Shown here one piece after another: positions 31,327-40,796 of a DNA stretch of 57,486 nucleotides. Position 1 is the first letter of the stretch; the number at the start of each line of letters is the position of its first letter. A model generated the notes under the pieces. It searched no databases, was not told where the DNA came from, and saw only the letters and a program-made list of their open reading frames with translations. The position numbers and the translations under genes are program-made. This DNA is from Flavobacteriales bacterium (GTDB taxonomy: Bacteria > Bacteroidota > Bacteroidia > Flavobacteriales_G > Salibacteraceae). The stretch spans positions 1 through 57,486 of the forward strand of contig JABMOM010000007.1 of the NCBI GenBank assembly GCA_013204105.1, read 5' to 3'.

Positions 31327-32910
31327 ATGCACCGAGCCATAACAAGAAAAACACTCGTCGTTACTGTATGCATTCTGGGCTTCATCGGATGTGCGAAGCA
31401 ATTTGATATTGCCGCTTGGGAATTGGACGCACTGGCTCCAGTTGTGCATGGCCGGCTGAATCTTGCCGATTTGATCAATGTAGATGAGGTGAGCGCAGCC
31501 GGCGATGGCATTATGCACGTTCATGTGAGCGACACCCTGCTTCGTTTGGGGTTGGACTCATTGATCGGCATTCCCGATACCACCTTGAAAAGTGAGTTCA
31601 GCGTTCCCGTAGGAGGCATTCAATGGCCACCCGGAGTCCCATTCTATCGCGATACGATCCGCACCCGCTTCAACCTCAAGGATGTTGCCTTGACCTACGC
31701 AGAAGTGAAGCGTTCGCTTTTTACTGTAGAGCTTAAGAACAACTTGAAAGAGCCCATCTTGGTTCGGTATAAGATTTTGTCTGCTACGAGCAATGGAGAC
31801 ACCTTCGAGTTGGAAGAGTTGGTTCCGAACAAAGGCACTTTTTCAGGGGAATACAACCTAGACGGTTATGCCCTGAACTTGCGGGGACCCGATGGTACAA
31901 AGGTCAATACGATCTACGCCTATGTGGAAGCCTTGATCGATCCCAGCATTACTACCAACTACACCTTCAGTGCGGGGGAGTCTTTTAAGATCGAGAACAC
32001 CTTCGAGGAAATCATTCCTTCCTATGCCAAAGGATTCTTCGGTCAGCAAGCCACGTCATACGAAGATTCTACTTCCATTGAGCTCTTTCAATCGGTGGCG
32101 TTCAAGTCCGCGGACATCGTAGATTTTGACGTGACCTTTACCATCGACAATGGCATTGGCGCGGACCTGAATTTGACCATCAGCGAATTGGCCACGTACA
32201 ATACCACATCAGCGCAGTCGCTGGAGCATTCTATCATCAATCAACAGCAGACCTTTGGGAGGGCGATTGACCTCTTCAACCCCCTCGACCCCGTCAAGCA
32301 TGTGCAGAAGAAGATCAGTTTTACGCCTTTAAATTCGAACCTCGATGCATTGGTGGAGATCCGCCCCGATGGGATCAAGTACGGCATCGACCTAGAGGTC
32401 AATCCGCTCGGGGATGTTTCGTTGGGGAATGACTTTGTCTATTTCGAGCACGACATTTCCGCCTTCATGGACTTGGACATTCCGTTGCGACTCGGATTTG
32501 AGGGACTTCAATTGAGCGACACCTTTGACTTAAGCTTGGATTCTGCGGCCCTGGAGGAAGAACGACTTCAGTCTGGAATCTTGCGTGGATACATCACCAA
32601 TGGCTACCCGTTTTCTACGGCCATTCAACTCTTTTTTCTCGATTCGAATGGTGTATTGCTCGATAGTTTATCCGAAACACAACAGCTGGTGATGCCTGCC
32701 GAGACCGATGGTTTTGGGAATGTTTCCTCTTCTACCGAAAGCGTGGTAGCATTCCCATTCACGAACGATGATTTTGAAATGCTCAAAAAGACCACCCAGT
32801 GCATCGTGAAGGTTCGCATGGATACCTATAATTCAGGGGTGGTCAACATTCGGGACGACTATTATATTGATTTCAAATTCGTTGCTGATCTAAGCTTATT
32901 GGCCCAATGA
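31327..32910 (+). CDS. Large lipoprotein, first gene of an envelope operon
   Basis: A 527-residue protein with signal peptide and lipobox (VVTVCILGFIGC, C22). The mature protein is rich in beta-forming sequence, acidic, and contains several LxLxD/DIDF-type strands; no catalytic motif is seen. I do not recognise a named domain. It overlaps the next gene (outer-membrane barrel) by ATGA, and similar lipoprotein-barrel pairs are common in Bacteroidota, so it may be a surface or periplasmic partner of that barrel (inference). Confidence 0.75.
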   Translation: MHRAITRKTLVVTVCILGFIGCAKQFDIAAWELDALAPVVHGRLNLADLINVDEVSAAGDGIMHVHVSDTLLRLGLDSLIGIPDTTLKSEFSVPVGGIQWPPGVPFYRDTIRTRFNLKDVALTYAEVKRSLFTVELKNNLKEPILVRYKILSATSNGDTFELEELVPNKGTFSGEYNLDGYALNLRGPDGTKVNTIYAYVEALIDPSITTNYTFSAGESFKIENTFEEIIPSYAKGFFGQQATSYEDSTSIELFQSVAFKSADIVDFDVTFTIDNGIGADLNLTISELATYNTTSAQSLEHSIINQQQTFGRAIDLFNPLDPVKHVQKKISFTPLNSNLDALVEIRPDGIKYGIDLEVNPLGDVSLGNDFVYFEHDISAFMDLDIPLRLGFEGLQLSDTFDLSLDSAALEEERLQSGILRGYITNGYPFSTAIQLFFLDSNGVLLDSLSETQQLVMPAETDGFGNVSSSTESVVAFPFTNDDFEMLKKTTQCIVKVRMDTYNSGVVNIRDDYYIDFKFVADLSLLAQ

Positions 32911-34148
32911 AACGCTTGGTCATCATAGGGCTGTTGATCTCAGGCGGTGCGCTCCAAGCGCAGCACCTTGACGCTTCGTTCTTGCCAAAAGAGGGCAAAA
33001 TGTCGGTCAGTCTATCGGGTTACGGCGGCTTTGCAAGCGATGGCATCGGAAACGCCTTTGTAGGAGACTTGCTTTTTGACGATGTCTTGGATGCCGATCG
33101 CATCGATGATCAGATAGGGCGATTGGAAGGAAGTACCGTACTCGGGGGGGATTATCGATCTGAGTTGCATGCCAGCCTTTCCTTAAAAGCAAGTCCTTGG
33201 TCCTTGCGCTTGAACTTTGGCGATGTCGGTCATTTGTCAGCGCGTTTCGGAGAAGATCTTTTCGGGCTCGTATTTAAAGGGAATAAATCATTTGCTGGTT
33301 CTACCGCTGAGCTAAGTGAGAGTTCGTTTCAATGGATGCGGTATCAGAAGCTCGGCTTTGGCGCAGCGTGGCACGATGTAGCCACTGCAATTGCCATGGA
33401 CCTATCCTTCATCAATGGCCAGCAGATGGTGAGCGCTGACCTCGATCGAGGGGAGTTGTATACATCCGAGATTGGAGATACCCTTCGAGCAGATGTAAAT
33501 GCGCGGTTAGGGGCCACGGATTCGACCGGAGGGACTTTTGCGGCGCACAATGGCGGAGGATTTGGCGTGGATATGTTCTTTTCAAGACGCTTTGCTGCCT
33601 TTCAATCCGATTGGGAGATCCAAGTCCAGGTGCGCGACTTGGGCTGGGTGCAGTGGCATCCAGGCGGCGAAGTATGGAACATCGATACGATCATTGAATT
33701 CACAGGAATCGAAGTGAATGACCTTTCCCAGTTTGGGAAGAACAACACATATGGAGCGGACCTCAGCGATAGCGTCTCTGCCGCAACTTCTGGATGGAAG
33801 GGAAGAGGCACGCAAGAAAGTTACCTACCGGGTTGGGCGCAATTCAGCGTGCGTCAGCGCGTAGATAAGGGCGTTGAGATGGGCATGGGTGTAGTTTGGC
33901 GCTGGGCCACACAAGCGAAGACCTACGCATGGCTAGAAAGTGCGTATCGATTCAACGAACACTGGGTGGCAGGCGCGGAGCTGGGCTACGGTGGTTTTGG
34001 AAAGGTGCAGGTTGGTTTGGGTGCTGAGTATACAGCCAACGCATTGTCTGCGAGCGTCCGAATCATGAATGCTCAGGCACTGATCATTCCTACTTCCTCT
34101 GGGGGGTTGGGAGCATCGATAGGCGTGCGATATAGATTTGGGAAATGA
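32907..34148 (+). CDS. Outer-membrane beta-barrel protein (DUF5723-like)
   Basis: A 413-residue protein with signal peptide MKRLVIIGLLISGGALQAQ. The remainder alternates amphipathic strands rich in Gly and aromatic residues (MSVSLSGYGGFASD, LGFGAAWHDVATAIAMDLSF, AELGYGGFGKVQVGLGAEY) and ends with the barrel-type C-terminal ASIGVRYRFGK, an aromatic near the end as in outer-membrane proteins. The pattern fits the DUF5723 family. It is translationally coupled to the lipoprotein upstream and the propeller protein downstream. Confidence 0.8.
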   Translation: MKRLVIIGLLISGGALQAQHLDASFLPKEGKMSVSLSGYGGFASDGIGNAFVGDLLFDDVLDADRIDDQIGRLEGSTVLGGDYRSELHASLSLKASPWSLRLNFGDVGHLSARFGEDLFGLVFKGNKSFAGSTAELSESSFQWMRYQKLGFGAAWHDVATAIAMDLSFINGQQMVSADLDRGELYTSEIGDTLRADVNARLGATDSTGGTFAAHNGGGFGVDMFFSRRFAAFQSDWEIQVQVRDLGWVQWHPGGEVWNIDTIIEFTGIEVNDLSQFGKNNTYGADLSDSVSAATSGWKGRGTQESYLPGWAQFSVRQRVDKGVEMGMGVVWRWATQAKTYAWLESAYRFNEHWVAGAELGYGGFGKVQVGLGAEYTANALSASVRIMNAQALIIPTSSGGLGASIGVRYRFGK

Positions 34149-35587
34149 TGAGGACTTGCTTGATCTTAATGTTCTTAATGTGCTCGGCCGTGATAAGCTT
34201 AGGTCAAGACACGACGCATTATGTCCGAATTGGAAACCTTTCTAAAGAAGCAGCGGTTGGAATGGTGCCTGAAGGCGACTCCACATTTATAATCCTACTC
34301 AATAGTGGATCAGAAGATGAATCTCTAAGTTCTAATTTTCACCTACTTAGGATTTCGGAAGGAGGAAACGTATTAGAGGCTCATTCATATGGCACAAACG
34401 CGGTTGATCGTGCCATTGATTTCTTTGTAACGCAAGAAACCATTATCGTTTGTGGCTTAACAAATGGCCATAATAATGCCTTATATGAGGCATTCATTTA
34501 CTTCATCGACCGTAATGATCACTCAATTTCTAAGGAATATTACTTCAACATTGATGAGCAATGGACGATGGCTTCAGCTTTGACTGTCGATGGAGATTCG
34601 GTTATAGTCATTATCGAAACCATTGGGGAGGAAAAGGAGGTCGAATTGATTCATTTTGACCTGCAAGGAACTTTTATTTCGAAGTCCTTAAATCCCTTGC
34701 TTCAAGGATTTAAGGCATATGCTATAACCCCTCGAGTGGTAGGTTCAAAAGGGTTTTTAGTAGTGGCCTCTCGAATAGGTGACTCGCTTGATGCGCACGT
34801 TCTTTACTTGGATAAGAATTTTGATGTGGAATGGGACGCATCTTTTTCGTTGTCTGGAGATGAAGAATTTTTTGAAGCGGTTGAGGTCTCTGATTCTTCG
34901 ATTATCGCGGTTGGTTATTCCAACAGTTTTTTTGGAACCGACGAGGACATATTGATCGTTCAATTCGACTCACTGGGAATGCCGCTGGACACTTTACTCC
35001 AAGGGTATGATGTAACCGTAAATAATAAAGACGATAGAGCTACTAGTATTACAACTCGAAACGATAGTTTATTTCTTACAGGATATACATCCACTTACGG
35101 AGAAGGAGGTGTTGAGTGTTTTACTACCGTATTGTCTCCTTCATTAGGCTTGACAAACTTCTCTACCACATTTGGCACCCAAGATAATGAGTGGTCAGAA
35201 AAAATTCAATTGCATAAAAGTGGAGCCGTAGGAATTGGTCAGACACAGCATCAAGCGCAAGGGTCTCAAGATCTCCTTTTTTGGTATCGCGAGCATTTCA
35301 CAAATAACATGGTTGAAACAGTCATTACCTCTGAATACTATTTTCCTGAATCTACCCAAGTGGGCATTGAAGCAGTTAATGCACAAACTGAACTAAGAAA
35401 TTCGGCTGACTTAAGTGAATTGAGTAGGGTTAAGATCTTTGACTTGAATGGAAAAGTCATTTTGGAAGTGGATGGGAGTCAGTGGCTTGAGGAAAGATCG
35501 ACATTGAAGGGTGGAATGTATATGGCGTTAGGATATGATAGAAATGAACGTCCGGTCATGGCGCAAAAAGTGCTTATCGTTCCATGA
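34145..35587 (+). CDS. Secreted propeller-like protein with a T9SS-type C-terminus
   Basis: A 480-residue protein with a signal peptide (MMRTCLILMFLMCSAVISLG). Residues ~25-390 show repeats of about 45-50 residues ending in strand pairs such as TFIILLNSGSED, IIVCGLTNGHNN, SIIAVGYSNSFFGTDEDI and SLFLTGYTSTYGEGG, typical of SBBP/kelch-like beta-propellers. The C-terminus (SRVKIFDLNGKVILEVDGSQ...LKGGMYMALGYDRNERPVMAQKVLIV) matches a T9SS type A sorting domain in outline. Base composition is clearly AT-richer than the preceding gene (one 60-nt line has 20 G+C here against 32 shortly before). Recent acquisition is possible. Confidence 0.75.
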   Translation: MMRTCLILMFLMCSAVISLGQDTTHYVRIGNLSKEAAVGMVPEGDSTFIILLNSGSEDESLSSNFHLLRISEGGNVLEAHSYGTNAVDRAIDFFVTQETIIVCGLTNGHNNALYEAFIYFIDRNDHSISKEYYFNIDEQWTMASALTVDGDSVIVIIETIGEEKEVELIHFDLQGTFISKSLNPLLQGFKAYAITPRVVGSKGFLVVASRIGDSLDAHVLYLDKNFDVEWDASFSLSGDEEFFEAVEVSDSSIIAVGYSNSFFGTDEDILIVQFDSLGMPLDTLLQGYDVTVNNKDDRATSITTRNDSLFLTGYTSTYGEGGVECFTTVLSPSLGLTNFSTTFGTQDNEWSEKIQLHKSGAVGIGQTQHQAQGSQDLLFWYREHFTNNMVETVITSEYYFPESTQVGIEAVNAQTELRNSADLSELSRVKIFDLNGKVILEVDGSQWLEERSTLKGGMYMALGYDRNERPVMAQKVLIVP

Positions 35588-37167
35588 CACGAATTGATTA
35601 TTACTGGGTTGGGTTTTCAGCGTTAGTCGTCGCGATCATTGCCTTTCAAATCCCCTATTTGAACCTGGGGCATTTTTGGGACGAAGCTTGGGTCTATGCG
35701 CCTGCCATTCGCGACATGTCATTTTATGGTCCTTCCATTCTTCCTGATGCAATTGACTTAAGCTTGGGTAGGGGACATCCGCTATTGTTTCAAGCATTAG
35801 GAGGTGTTTGGGCACAGGTGTTCGGTATCTCAAACGTGAGCCTGCACAGCTATGCACTGTTCATTAGCCTTAGCTTATTGATCGTAGTGTTCGTGGGAGT
35901 TAGAAGACAGTTTGGTCCTGGTGCAGCATTACTTGCAAGCTTCTTGATCGGATCCCAAGCTATGTTCCTGGCTCAGTCAGCCATGCTCTATCCTGAGATG
36001 TTCATGGGGCTTGGTTTGATCATCGCCGTGCTGGGATACATAGATGAGCGAAAATGGCAGTATTTGATTGGAATGATACTGGCGATCTACGCTAAGGAGT
36101 CAGCACTTGTATTTCTTTTCGCATTTACCCTCTGGGATGTTTTGCGTTTGATTTTAATAAAGGATCGAAAATGGAGGGATTTGTGGGTGAATGGAATTCT
36201 TGTCCTCGTGTTTTTGTCTCATCCAACGCTTACTTACCTATATCACGGCTGGTTTTTCAATCCTGAACATACAGGTTATATACTCGATGATCCTCTAGAG
36301 TTTAAGTTTAAGCTTAGGATGGTTTTTAGAACGTATTTTGAGGATACTGGTAGGTTGTACCTATTTTATCCTGCACTTGCGGCAACCGCATTTTTTATAG
36401 GACTTAAGAAGAAATACTGGAATGTCCTCTTACTCTTTATAGGCTTTGCGGCTTATAAAATTCTTGAATGGAAGTGGGTCGTCAAAGAACCATACACATT
36501 CTTTACACTCATGTTGGTTTTCGCGATGTTACCATATGTCTTTTGGTACATTCTTAAAAAGAAAGCTTCGAGCCGATACCTTTCAAAGAATCAGAATCTT
36601 TTTGGTCTTGGCTACTTGATCATTCTTGGATTCATCCTCTTCTCGGCCTTGAATTTCTTTACTCCTAGGTATCTATTGGCAACGGTAATTCTGGGACTTT
36701 TCCTCGTTTCTATTGCCGTTTGGAATGTGTTCAAAGTAGATGTCAAGCTAAAACTTGTAATCAGTGTCGCGCTCGTAGTGTGGACCGTTTATTCGACAGC
36801 AACAATTCGTACCGTAAGTGAGGTTAATGTAGGATTGTATGACGACTTGCGGATACAGCAATCAATGGTTGATTGGTTAATAGAAAATGAGGCAAGGGAG
36901 ACAACTTTCTGTGCAAGTTTTGTAACGACTTGGTATTTAAGTAATTATAGAAGTGGATACATTCCCAAAGGCTCAGAATTCCTTCAAGGGCATGGAGTAA
37001 ATTGCAGCGATTCATGTGATTCAGAACTGTTGATTCTAACAAATACTGGAATCGAATGTCACACTCAATTTTTTGACTCACTGCTTCAATCGTCCTTGTA
37101 CGAGACGGTGTTTGATTCTTCCATGAGACAATCAAGAGCCGTTGTTTTCAAACGTATGAATAACTAA
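35584..37167 (+). CDS. GT-C fold membrane glycosyltransferase-like protein
   Basis: A 527-residue protein with about eleven transmembrane helices and an early acidic pair in a lumenal loop, LGHFWDEAWVYAPAIRDM (around residues 28-45). This is the DE motif of GT-C transferases such as ArnT/PMT (GT39-like), which move sugars from polyprenyl phosphate to acceptors in the periplasm. The C-terminus (~100 residues) is soluble and has several cysteines (HGVNCSDSCDSELL). It is coupled to the previous gene by ATGA. Low GC content is shared with it. Acceptor is unknown; modification of the co-encoded surface protein is a testable idea. Confidence 0.75.
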   Translation: MTRIDYYWVGFSALVVAIIAFQIPYLNLGHFWDEAWVYAPAIRDMSFYGPSILPDAIDLSLGRGHPLLFQALGGVWAQVFGISNVSLHSYALFISLSLLIVVFVGVRRQFGPGAALLASFLIGSQAMFLAQSAMLYPEMFMGLGLIIAVLGYIDERKWQYLIGMILAIYAKESALVFLFAFTLWDVLRLILIKDRKWRDLWVNGILVLVFLSHPTLTYLYHGWFFNPEHTGYILDDPLEFKFKLRMVFRTYFEDTGRLYLFYPALAATAFFIGLKKKYWNVLLLFIGFAAYKILEWKWVVKEPYTFFTLMLVFAMLPYVFWYILKKKASSRYLSKNQNLFGLGYLIILGFILFSALNFFTPRYLLATVILGLFLVSIAVWNVFKVDVKLKLVISVALVVWTVYSTATIRTVSEVNVGLYDDLRIQQSMVDWLIENEARETTFCASFVTTWYLSNYRSGYIPKGSEFLQGHGVNCSDSCDSELLILTNTGIECHTQFFDSLLQSSLYETVFDSSMRQSRAVVFKRMNN

Positions 37168-37238
37168 CTAGGTCAGTTGGGAAATAAATGCTTGCCCGGT
37201 CACATGAGATTCAGGTAAGAAGCCATGACCTGATAGAA

Positions 37239-38093
37239 TTATTTTTTAGGCGATTCGGCCTTAACAGACGGCACAGTCTTAACGGACGACGGTTCGTTCG
37301 CCTTTTGCTTCTTTGATAAAGAAGTACTTGCAGCTTTCGAGGCCTTTTTAGGCAGAGCACTTTTCACAGCGGTTGCTGTGGATTTTCCAGATGTCTTTTT
37401 TATTAAAGTGCTTTTTGGCGCAGCCACCTTCTTAACAGGCGCCGCCTTCTTCACAACACTTGGAGCTTTTTTAGCTACGGCCTTCTTTACTGGAGCTGCC
37501 TTCTTCACTGTCGCTGCCTTTTTCACAGCTGCCTTAGGGCGTTTTGGTGCTGCCTTTTTACGCTGCGTGGGCTTGGGCTTTACATTGCTCGCCTTCTTAG
37601 CATAGGCTGGGTCAATCGCGCCATCCGAGCCAAACCAGGTTTTAAGGGCCAAGTATTTGATGCGAGAACCTTTCGAGAAGGTGTCGATTTTTTTCTCCTG
37701 GGTACGAAGGCGGAAGGTCACGTTGATGATCGATTGACGGATCTTATTCTCATTCTCAGCGGGCACGTTCGCAAACCTCATGGCTTCTGCAATGAGTTCG
37801 TCATAGGTGAGTGGCTTGTCCAACTCCTTGAGCTTCTTCATGACGAAGTTTCCCCAAATGGACTTGGGTCCACGTTTTGCCCCACGTTTTTTGACGGTAG
37901 TCTTTTTTGCTGCTTTCGTTGCGGTAGTTGCAGATACGGTAGGTGTATTTCCAACATTAATAGCGACGTTGATTTTAGATCCTCCGATCTTAGCAAGGAC
38001 ACTTTCGATGTGCCTCAGGCGCTCTAAAGTGCTTGAGAGTTCGTGTTCGTAAAATGTGCGCATGTCCTTGATATCGCTGCTTGAAAACTCCAT
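37239..38093 (-). CDS. Histone-H1-like Lys/Ala-rich protein with an N-terminal coiled coil and a folded core
   Basis: A 284-residue basic protein. Residues 1-40 (MRTFYEHELSSTLERLRHIE) are a probable coiled coil. Residues ~72-155 form a winged-helix-like domain (IWGNFVMKKLKELDKPLTYDELIAEAMRF...SIINVTFRLRTQEKKIDTFS), similar in outline to HARE-HTH/HB1-type domains. Residues ~160-284 are a disordered tail of KKA/PVKK repeats as in bacterial H1-like proteins. It probably binds DNA nonspecifically and shapes the nucleoid. Single-gene unit, convergent with the glycosyltransferase operon. Tail length could vary between strains through repeat slippage. Confidence 0.85.
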   Translation of the reverse strand: MEFSSSDIKDMRTFYEHELSSTLERLRHIESVLAKIGGSKINVAINVGNTPTVSATTATKAAKKTTVKKRGAKRGPKSIWGNFVMKKLKELDKPLTYDELIAEAMRFANVPAENENKIRQSIINVTFRLRTQEKKIDTFSKGSRIKYLALKTWFGSDGAIDPAYAKKASNVKPKPTQRKKAAPKRPKAAVKKAATVKKAAPVKKAVAKKAPSVVKKAAPVKKVAAPKSTLIKKTSGKSTATAVKSALPKKASKAASTSLSKKQKANEPSSVKTVPSVKAESPKK

Positions 38094-38160
38094 GTTCTTA
38101 GGTTAGTTTATTTGTGTGAGAAAGTAAATGTAACTTTTTCCTTATTCTAAAAAGAAAAAA

Positions 38161-40110
38161 TCAATCAACGACCATGAATTCGGTACGGCGGTTGAGTGCA
38201 CGACCTTCGGGAGTGGTGTTGTCTGCAATGGGGTGAGTTTGCCCGTGGCCTTTGTATTGCATGCGATCTTCATCGATGCCTGCGCCGTATAGGTACGTAT
38301 ATACGGCCTTCGCTCGATTTTCAGAAAGGAGCTGATTGGTGCCCGGACTTCCCTGATTGTCAGTATGGCCTGAGATCTCGATCCTCAACTCCGGATTGTC
38401 TTCCATGAGTTGGGTGAGTTTCGCCAATTCGGTTTTTGATTCCGGCTTGAGCACAAACTTGTCGGTATCGAAGAATACATTCTTGAGTACCACACTTCTT
38501 CCCGAAGCGATGGGTTGCAGGTCGATGGTCTTTTTATAGGTAGTGAGCTCTTCCTCCAGGTTAAGAGTGAAATTTTCAGAATGATAGAGGTAGCCTCCTT
38601 TTTCCGCCATGAGCGCATAGTTCTCGCCGGAAGGAAGCACGACCAAGAAGGCTCCTGTCTCTTGATCACTGGTAGCGGAGGCTACGGTGTCTCCTGTACT
38701 TAGGTTGATGAGTTTGAAGGACGCTTCCAGCGGGCGTTTGTCATCGGCATCTCTTATGATGCCCTTCAGGTAGGTCACGGGTTGTGGACGGAGATGTTTG
38801 GGTAATTCAAAGGAATATAAATCGAGTTTACCATAGCCGCCTTCTCGGTTGCTGGCGATGATGGCGTACTTGCCATTGGCGCTCACGAAGAAGCTGTTTT
38901 CATGTCCGCTCGTGTTGATGGGATAACCCAAATTGACCGGATCACCCCAACTTCCGTCGTCTTGTTTGCGGCTCATGAAGATGTCCATCATCCCAAGTCC
39001 AATGTGACCGCGGGAAGAGAAATACAAGGTCTTTCCATCCGGGTGGAGAAAGACAGATTCTTCGTCTTCGGGAGAATTGATATTGTCAGGGAGCGGTTGC
39101 GCCTTTGACCATTTCCCGTTGATGATCTCAGAATAAAAAACATCGTCTAATCGGTCGTGCTCGTGGTTGTAGCGACCGCGTACAAAAAAGAGGGTCTTCC
39201 CATCCGCAGCGAAGCAAGGCTGACTTTCCCAGTTGCGGCTGTTGATGGTTTGCCCCATGTTGATCGGCTTCGACCAAGTTTTGCCGTTTCGGACCGATAC
39301 GAAGAGGTCGCAGCTTCCAAAACCTTGCTTGTCTGGTCCGTATTGTCCGTAGAGATCACAGATGGTGAAAATGATGTACTTGCCATCAGGGGAGATCGTT
39401 GGTGCCCCTTCTCGCCAGGGTGAATTGATGGGTGGGCCAGGGTTGTAGGCCTTTCCCCAAGTCCCATCGTCCAGCTTTTCGGTGAAGAAAAAGTCTTCGT
39501 CCAGTCCATCAGGCGAGTAAGGATTGTTGGGTGCTGCAATTTCACGTGTGAAGATGAGCAATTGTTCGTCGGCGGTCATGGCAGGAAAGTACTCGTCATC
39601 CGCAGAGTTGACTTTCTCGCCGAGGTTTTGGGGGTCAAAAGGTACCGGGTGTTCCATCGCCCAAACGGCAAATTCGCAGCTCGCCGCGCCTCGTTTTGCG
39701 ACCAACCAGTTGTTGGATCCCTCCGGCGCGATGCTCAAGTATTGCTCGTAGTATTTTAGGGCTTGGGCGAAGTCTTCTTCCTGCTGTTCGATCAAAGCGA
39801 GGGTGATGATCAAACTGGAAGCATAGGTGGGATCCTGACGCACCATCTTTTCCAACCAATGTTTGGTGTCTGCTACTCGCCCCTGCTGCATGTACATGTT
39901 GCTCAACTCGTACATCGCATCCAGGTACAAGGTGTCGCGTTCGATGGCTAGGAGGAAGGTGGATTCGGCCACTTCAACCCTGCCAAAGCGTTTGTGCTGC
40001 CTTCCTTCTTCGTAGAGTTTGCTGGCTTTTTTATCAGTGGAGCCGCCGCGTTGCGCGAACGTGAGCGTAGAAGCGACCACCAAAAGGAGTAGAAGAAGAG
40101 CCTTTCTCAT
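38161..40110 (-). CDS. PorE-like T9SS/gliding protein: TPR, WD40-like propeller, CRD and OmpA domain
   Basis: A 649-residue exported protein. The signal peptide MRKALLLLLLVVASTLTFAQ fixes the start at 40110. Domain order: TPR repeats (~25-150), a PD40/WD40-like beta-propeller (~160-420, DEYFPAMTADEQLLIFTR, EGAPTISPDGKYIIFT, SVFLHPDGKTLYFSSRG), a carboxypeptidase-regulatory-like domain (~430-510, YLKGIIRDADDKRPLEASFK) and an OmpA C-terminal peptidoglycan-binding domain (~525-649, ISGHTDNQGSPGTNQLLSENRA and RRTEF). This four-part architecture is that of PorE, which anchors the type IX secretion system to peptidoglycan. PorE of Porphyromonas is a lipoprotein; I see no lipobox here, so it could be a paralogue. 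The start overlaps the queE stop by 4 nt. Confidence 0.85.
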   Translation of the reverse strand: MRKALLLLLLVVASTLTFAQRGGSTDKKASKLYEEGRQHKRFGRVEVAESTFLLAIERDTLYLDAMYELSNMYMQQGRVADTKHWLEKMVRQDPTYASSLIITLALIEQQEEDFAQALKYYEQYLSIAPEGSNNWLVAKRGAASCEFAVWAMEHPVPFDPQNLGEKVNSADDEYFPAMTADEQLLIFTREIAAPNNPYSPDGLDEDFFFTEKLDDGTWGKAYNPGPPINSPWREGAPTISPDGKYIIFTICDLYGQYGPDKQGFGSCDLFVSVRNGKTWSKPINMGQTINSRNWESQPCFAADGKTLFFVRGRYNHEHDRLDDVFYSEIINGKWSKAQPLPDNINSPEDEESVFLHPDGKTLYFSSRGHIGLGMMDIFMSRKQDDGSWGDPVNLGYPINTSGHENSFFVSANGKYAIIASNREGGYGKLDLYSFELPKHLRPQPVTYLKGIIRDADDKRPLEASFKLINLSTGDTVASATSDQETGAFLVVLPSGENYALMAEKGGYLYHSENFTLNLEEELTTYKKTIDLQPIASGRSVVLKNVFFDTDKFVLKPESKTELAKLTQLMEDNPELRIEISGHTDNQGSPGTNQLLSENRAKAVYTYLYGAGIDEDRMQYKGHGQTHPIADNTTPEGRALNRRTEFMVVD

Positions 40111-40730
40111 GGAATGTTCAAATACTTGTGCGTTTGCAATGACATGCGCCACTGCGGGTGTTGTTTGATGTAAGCTACGATCAATGGCATCATCCGTTCG
40201 CGCTTACTCCACTCGGGTTGTAAATAGAGTTTACAGCTCGGATCCACTTTCGCGGCATGTACCTCGGCAAACTCAAAATCACTCGGGTGACTGACCACTA
40301 CTTTCAATTCGTGTGCCTTTTTATAAACACCCTCGGTGGGTGCCTTGAATTTTTTCGGAGAAAAGGTAATCCAATCCCACGTTCCGGTGAGCGGATAGAC
40401 GCCTGAGGTCTCAATGTGGGTGCGCTTGCCGAGTGATCGAAGGCCGGCGGTCAACGGTTCAAGGTCATACATGGTGGGTTCGCCTCCGGTGACCACAACG
40501 ATGTCCATGTCGTGCTGTTGCGCTTCTTCTTGGAGTTCATTGACATTCATAGGAACGTGACCGTCTCCAGGCCAGCTTTCCTTTACATCACACCAATGAC
40601 AGCCCACATCACAACCTCCCGTTCGAATGAAATAGGCGGGTTTTCCGGCGTGGAAGCCTTCTCCTTGCAGCGTTGCAAAGTGCTCCATAATCGGGAGAGT
40701 GTAGACTGCGCTTGACGTAATCGTGTTCAT
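40107..40730 (-). CDS. queE: 7-carboxy-7-deazaguanine synthase QueE
   Basis: A 207-residue radical-SAM enzyme that turns 6-carboxy-tetrahydropterin into 7-carboxy-7-deazaguanine, the precursor of preQ0 and queuosine. The cluster motif is FIRTGGCDVGCHWCDVKESW, i.e. Cx3CxxC here. The GGEPTMYDLEPL and IETSGVYPL blocks bind SAM. Length is normal for the short Bacteroidota type. ATG 40730 is preferred because MNTITSSAVYTLP leads into the core and a TACTTTTG box ends 7 nt upstream. It is coupled to the PorE-like gene by ATGA overlap. No functional tie is known. Confidence 0.93.
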   Translation of the reverse strand: MNTITSSAVYTLPIMEHFATLQGEGFHAGKPAYFIRTGGCDVGCHWCDVKESWPGDGHVPMNVNELQEEAQQHDMDIVVVTGGEPTMYDLEPLTAGLRSLGKRTHIETSGVYPLTGTWDWITFSPKKFKAPTEGVYKKAHELKVVVSHPSDFEFAEVHAAKVDPSCKLYLQPEWSKRERMMPLIVAYIKQHPQWRMSLQTHKYLNIP

Positions 40731-40737
40731 CGGCTTG

Positions 40738-40745
40738 CAAAAGTA
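40738..40745 (-). promoter_or_regulatory. -7 box of the queE operon, nearly at the ATG
   Basis: Minus-strand TACTTTTG matches TAnnTTTG and ends 7 nt before ATG 40730, predicting almost no 5' leader. Confidence 0.5.
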
Positions 40746-40764
40746 CGTCACATAACCTGCAATG

Positions 40765-40796
40765 TTTGGGCAGGAGCCTTCACACCTTTAAATTTG
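40765..40796 (+). promoter_or_regulatory. Full Bacteroidota promoter of the DUF4301 gene
   Basis: TTTG (40765-40768), 20-nt spacer, TAAATTTG (40789-40796): the best complete -33/-7 match in the window. The -7 box ends 6 nt before ATG 40803, so either the mRNA is leaderless from 40803 or translation starts at ATG 40818. Confidence 0.7.
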
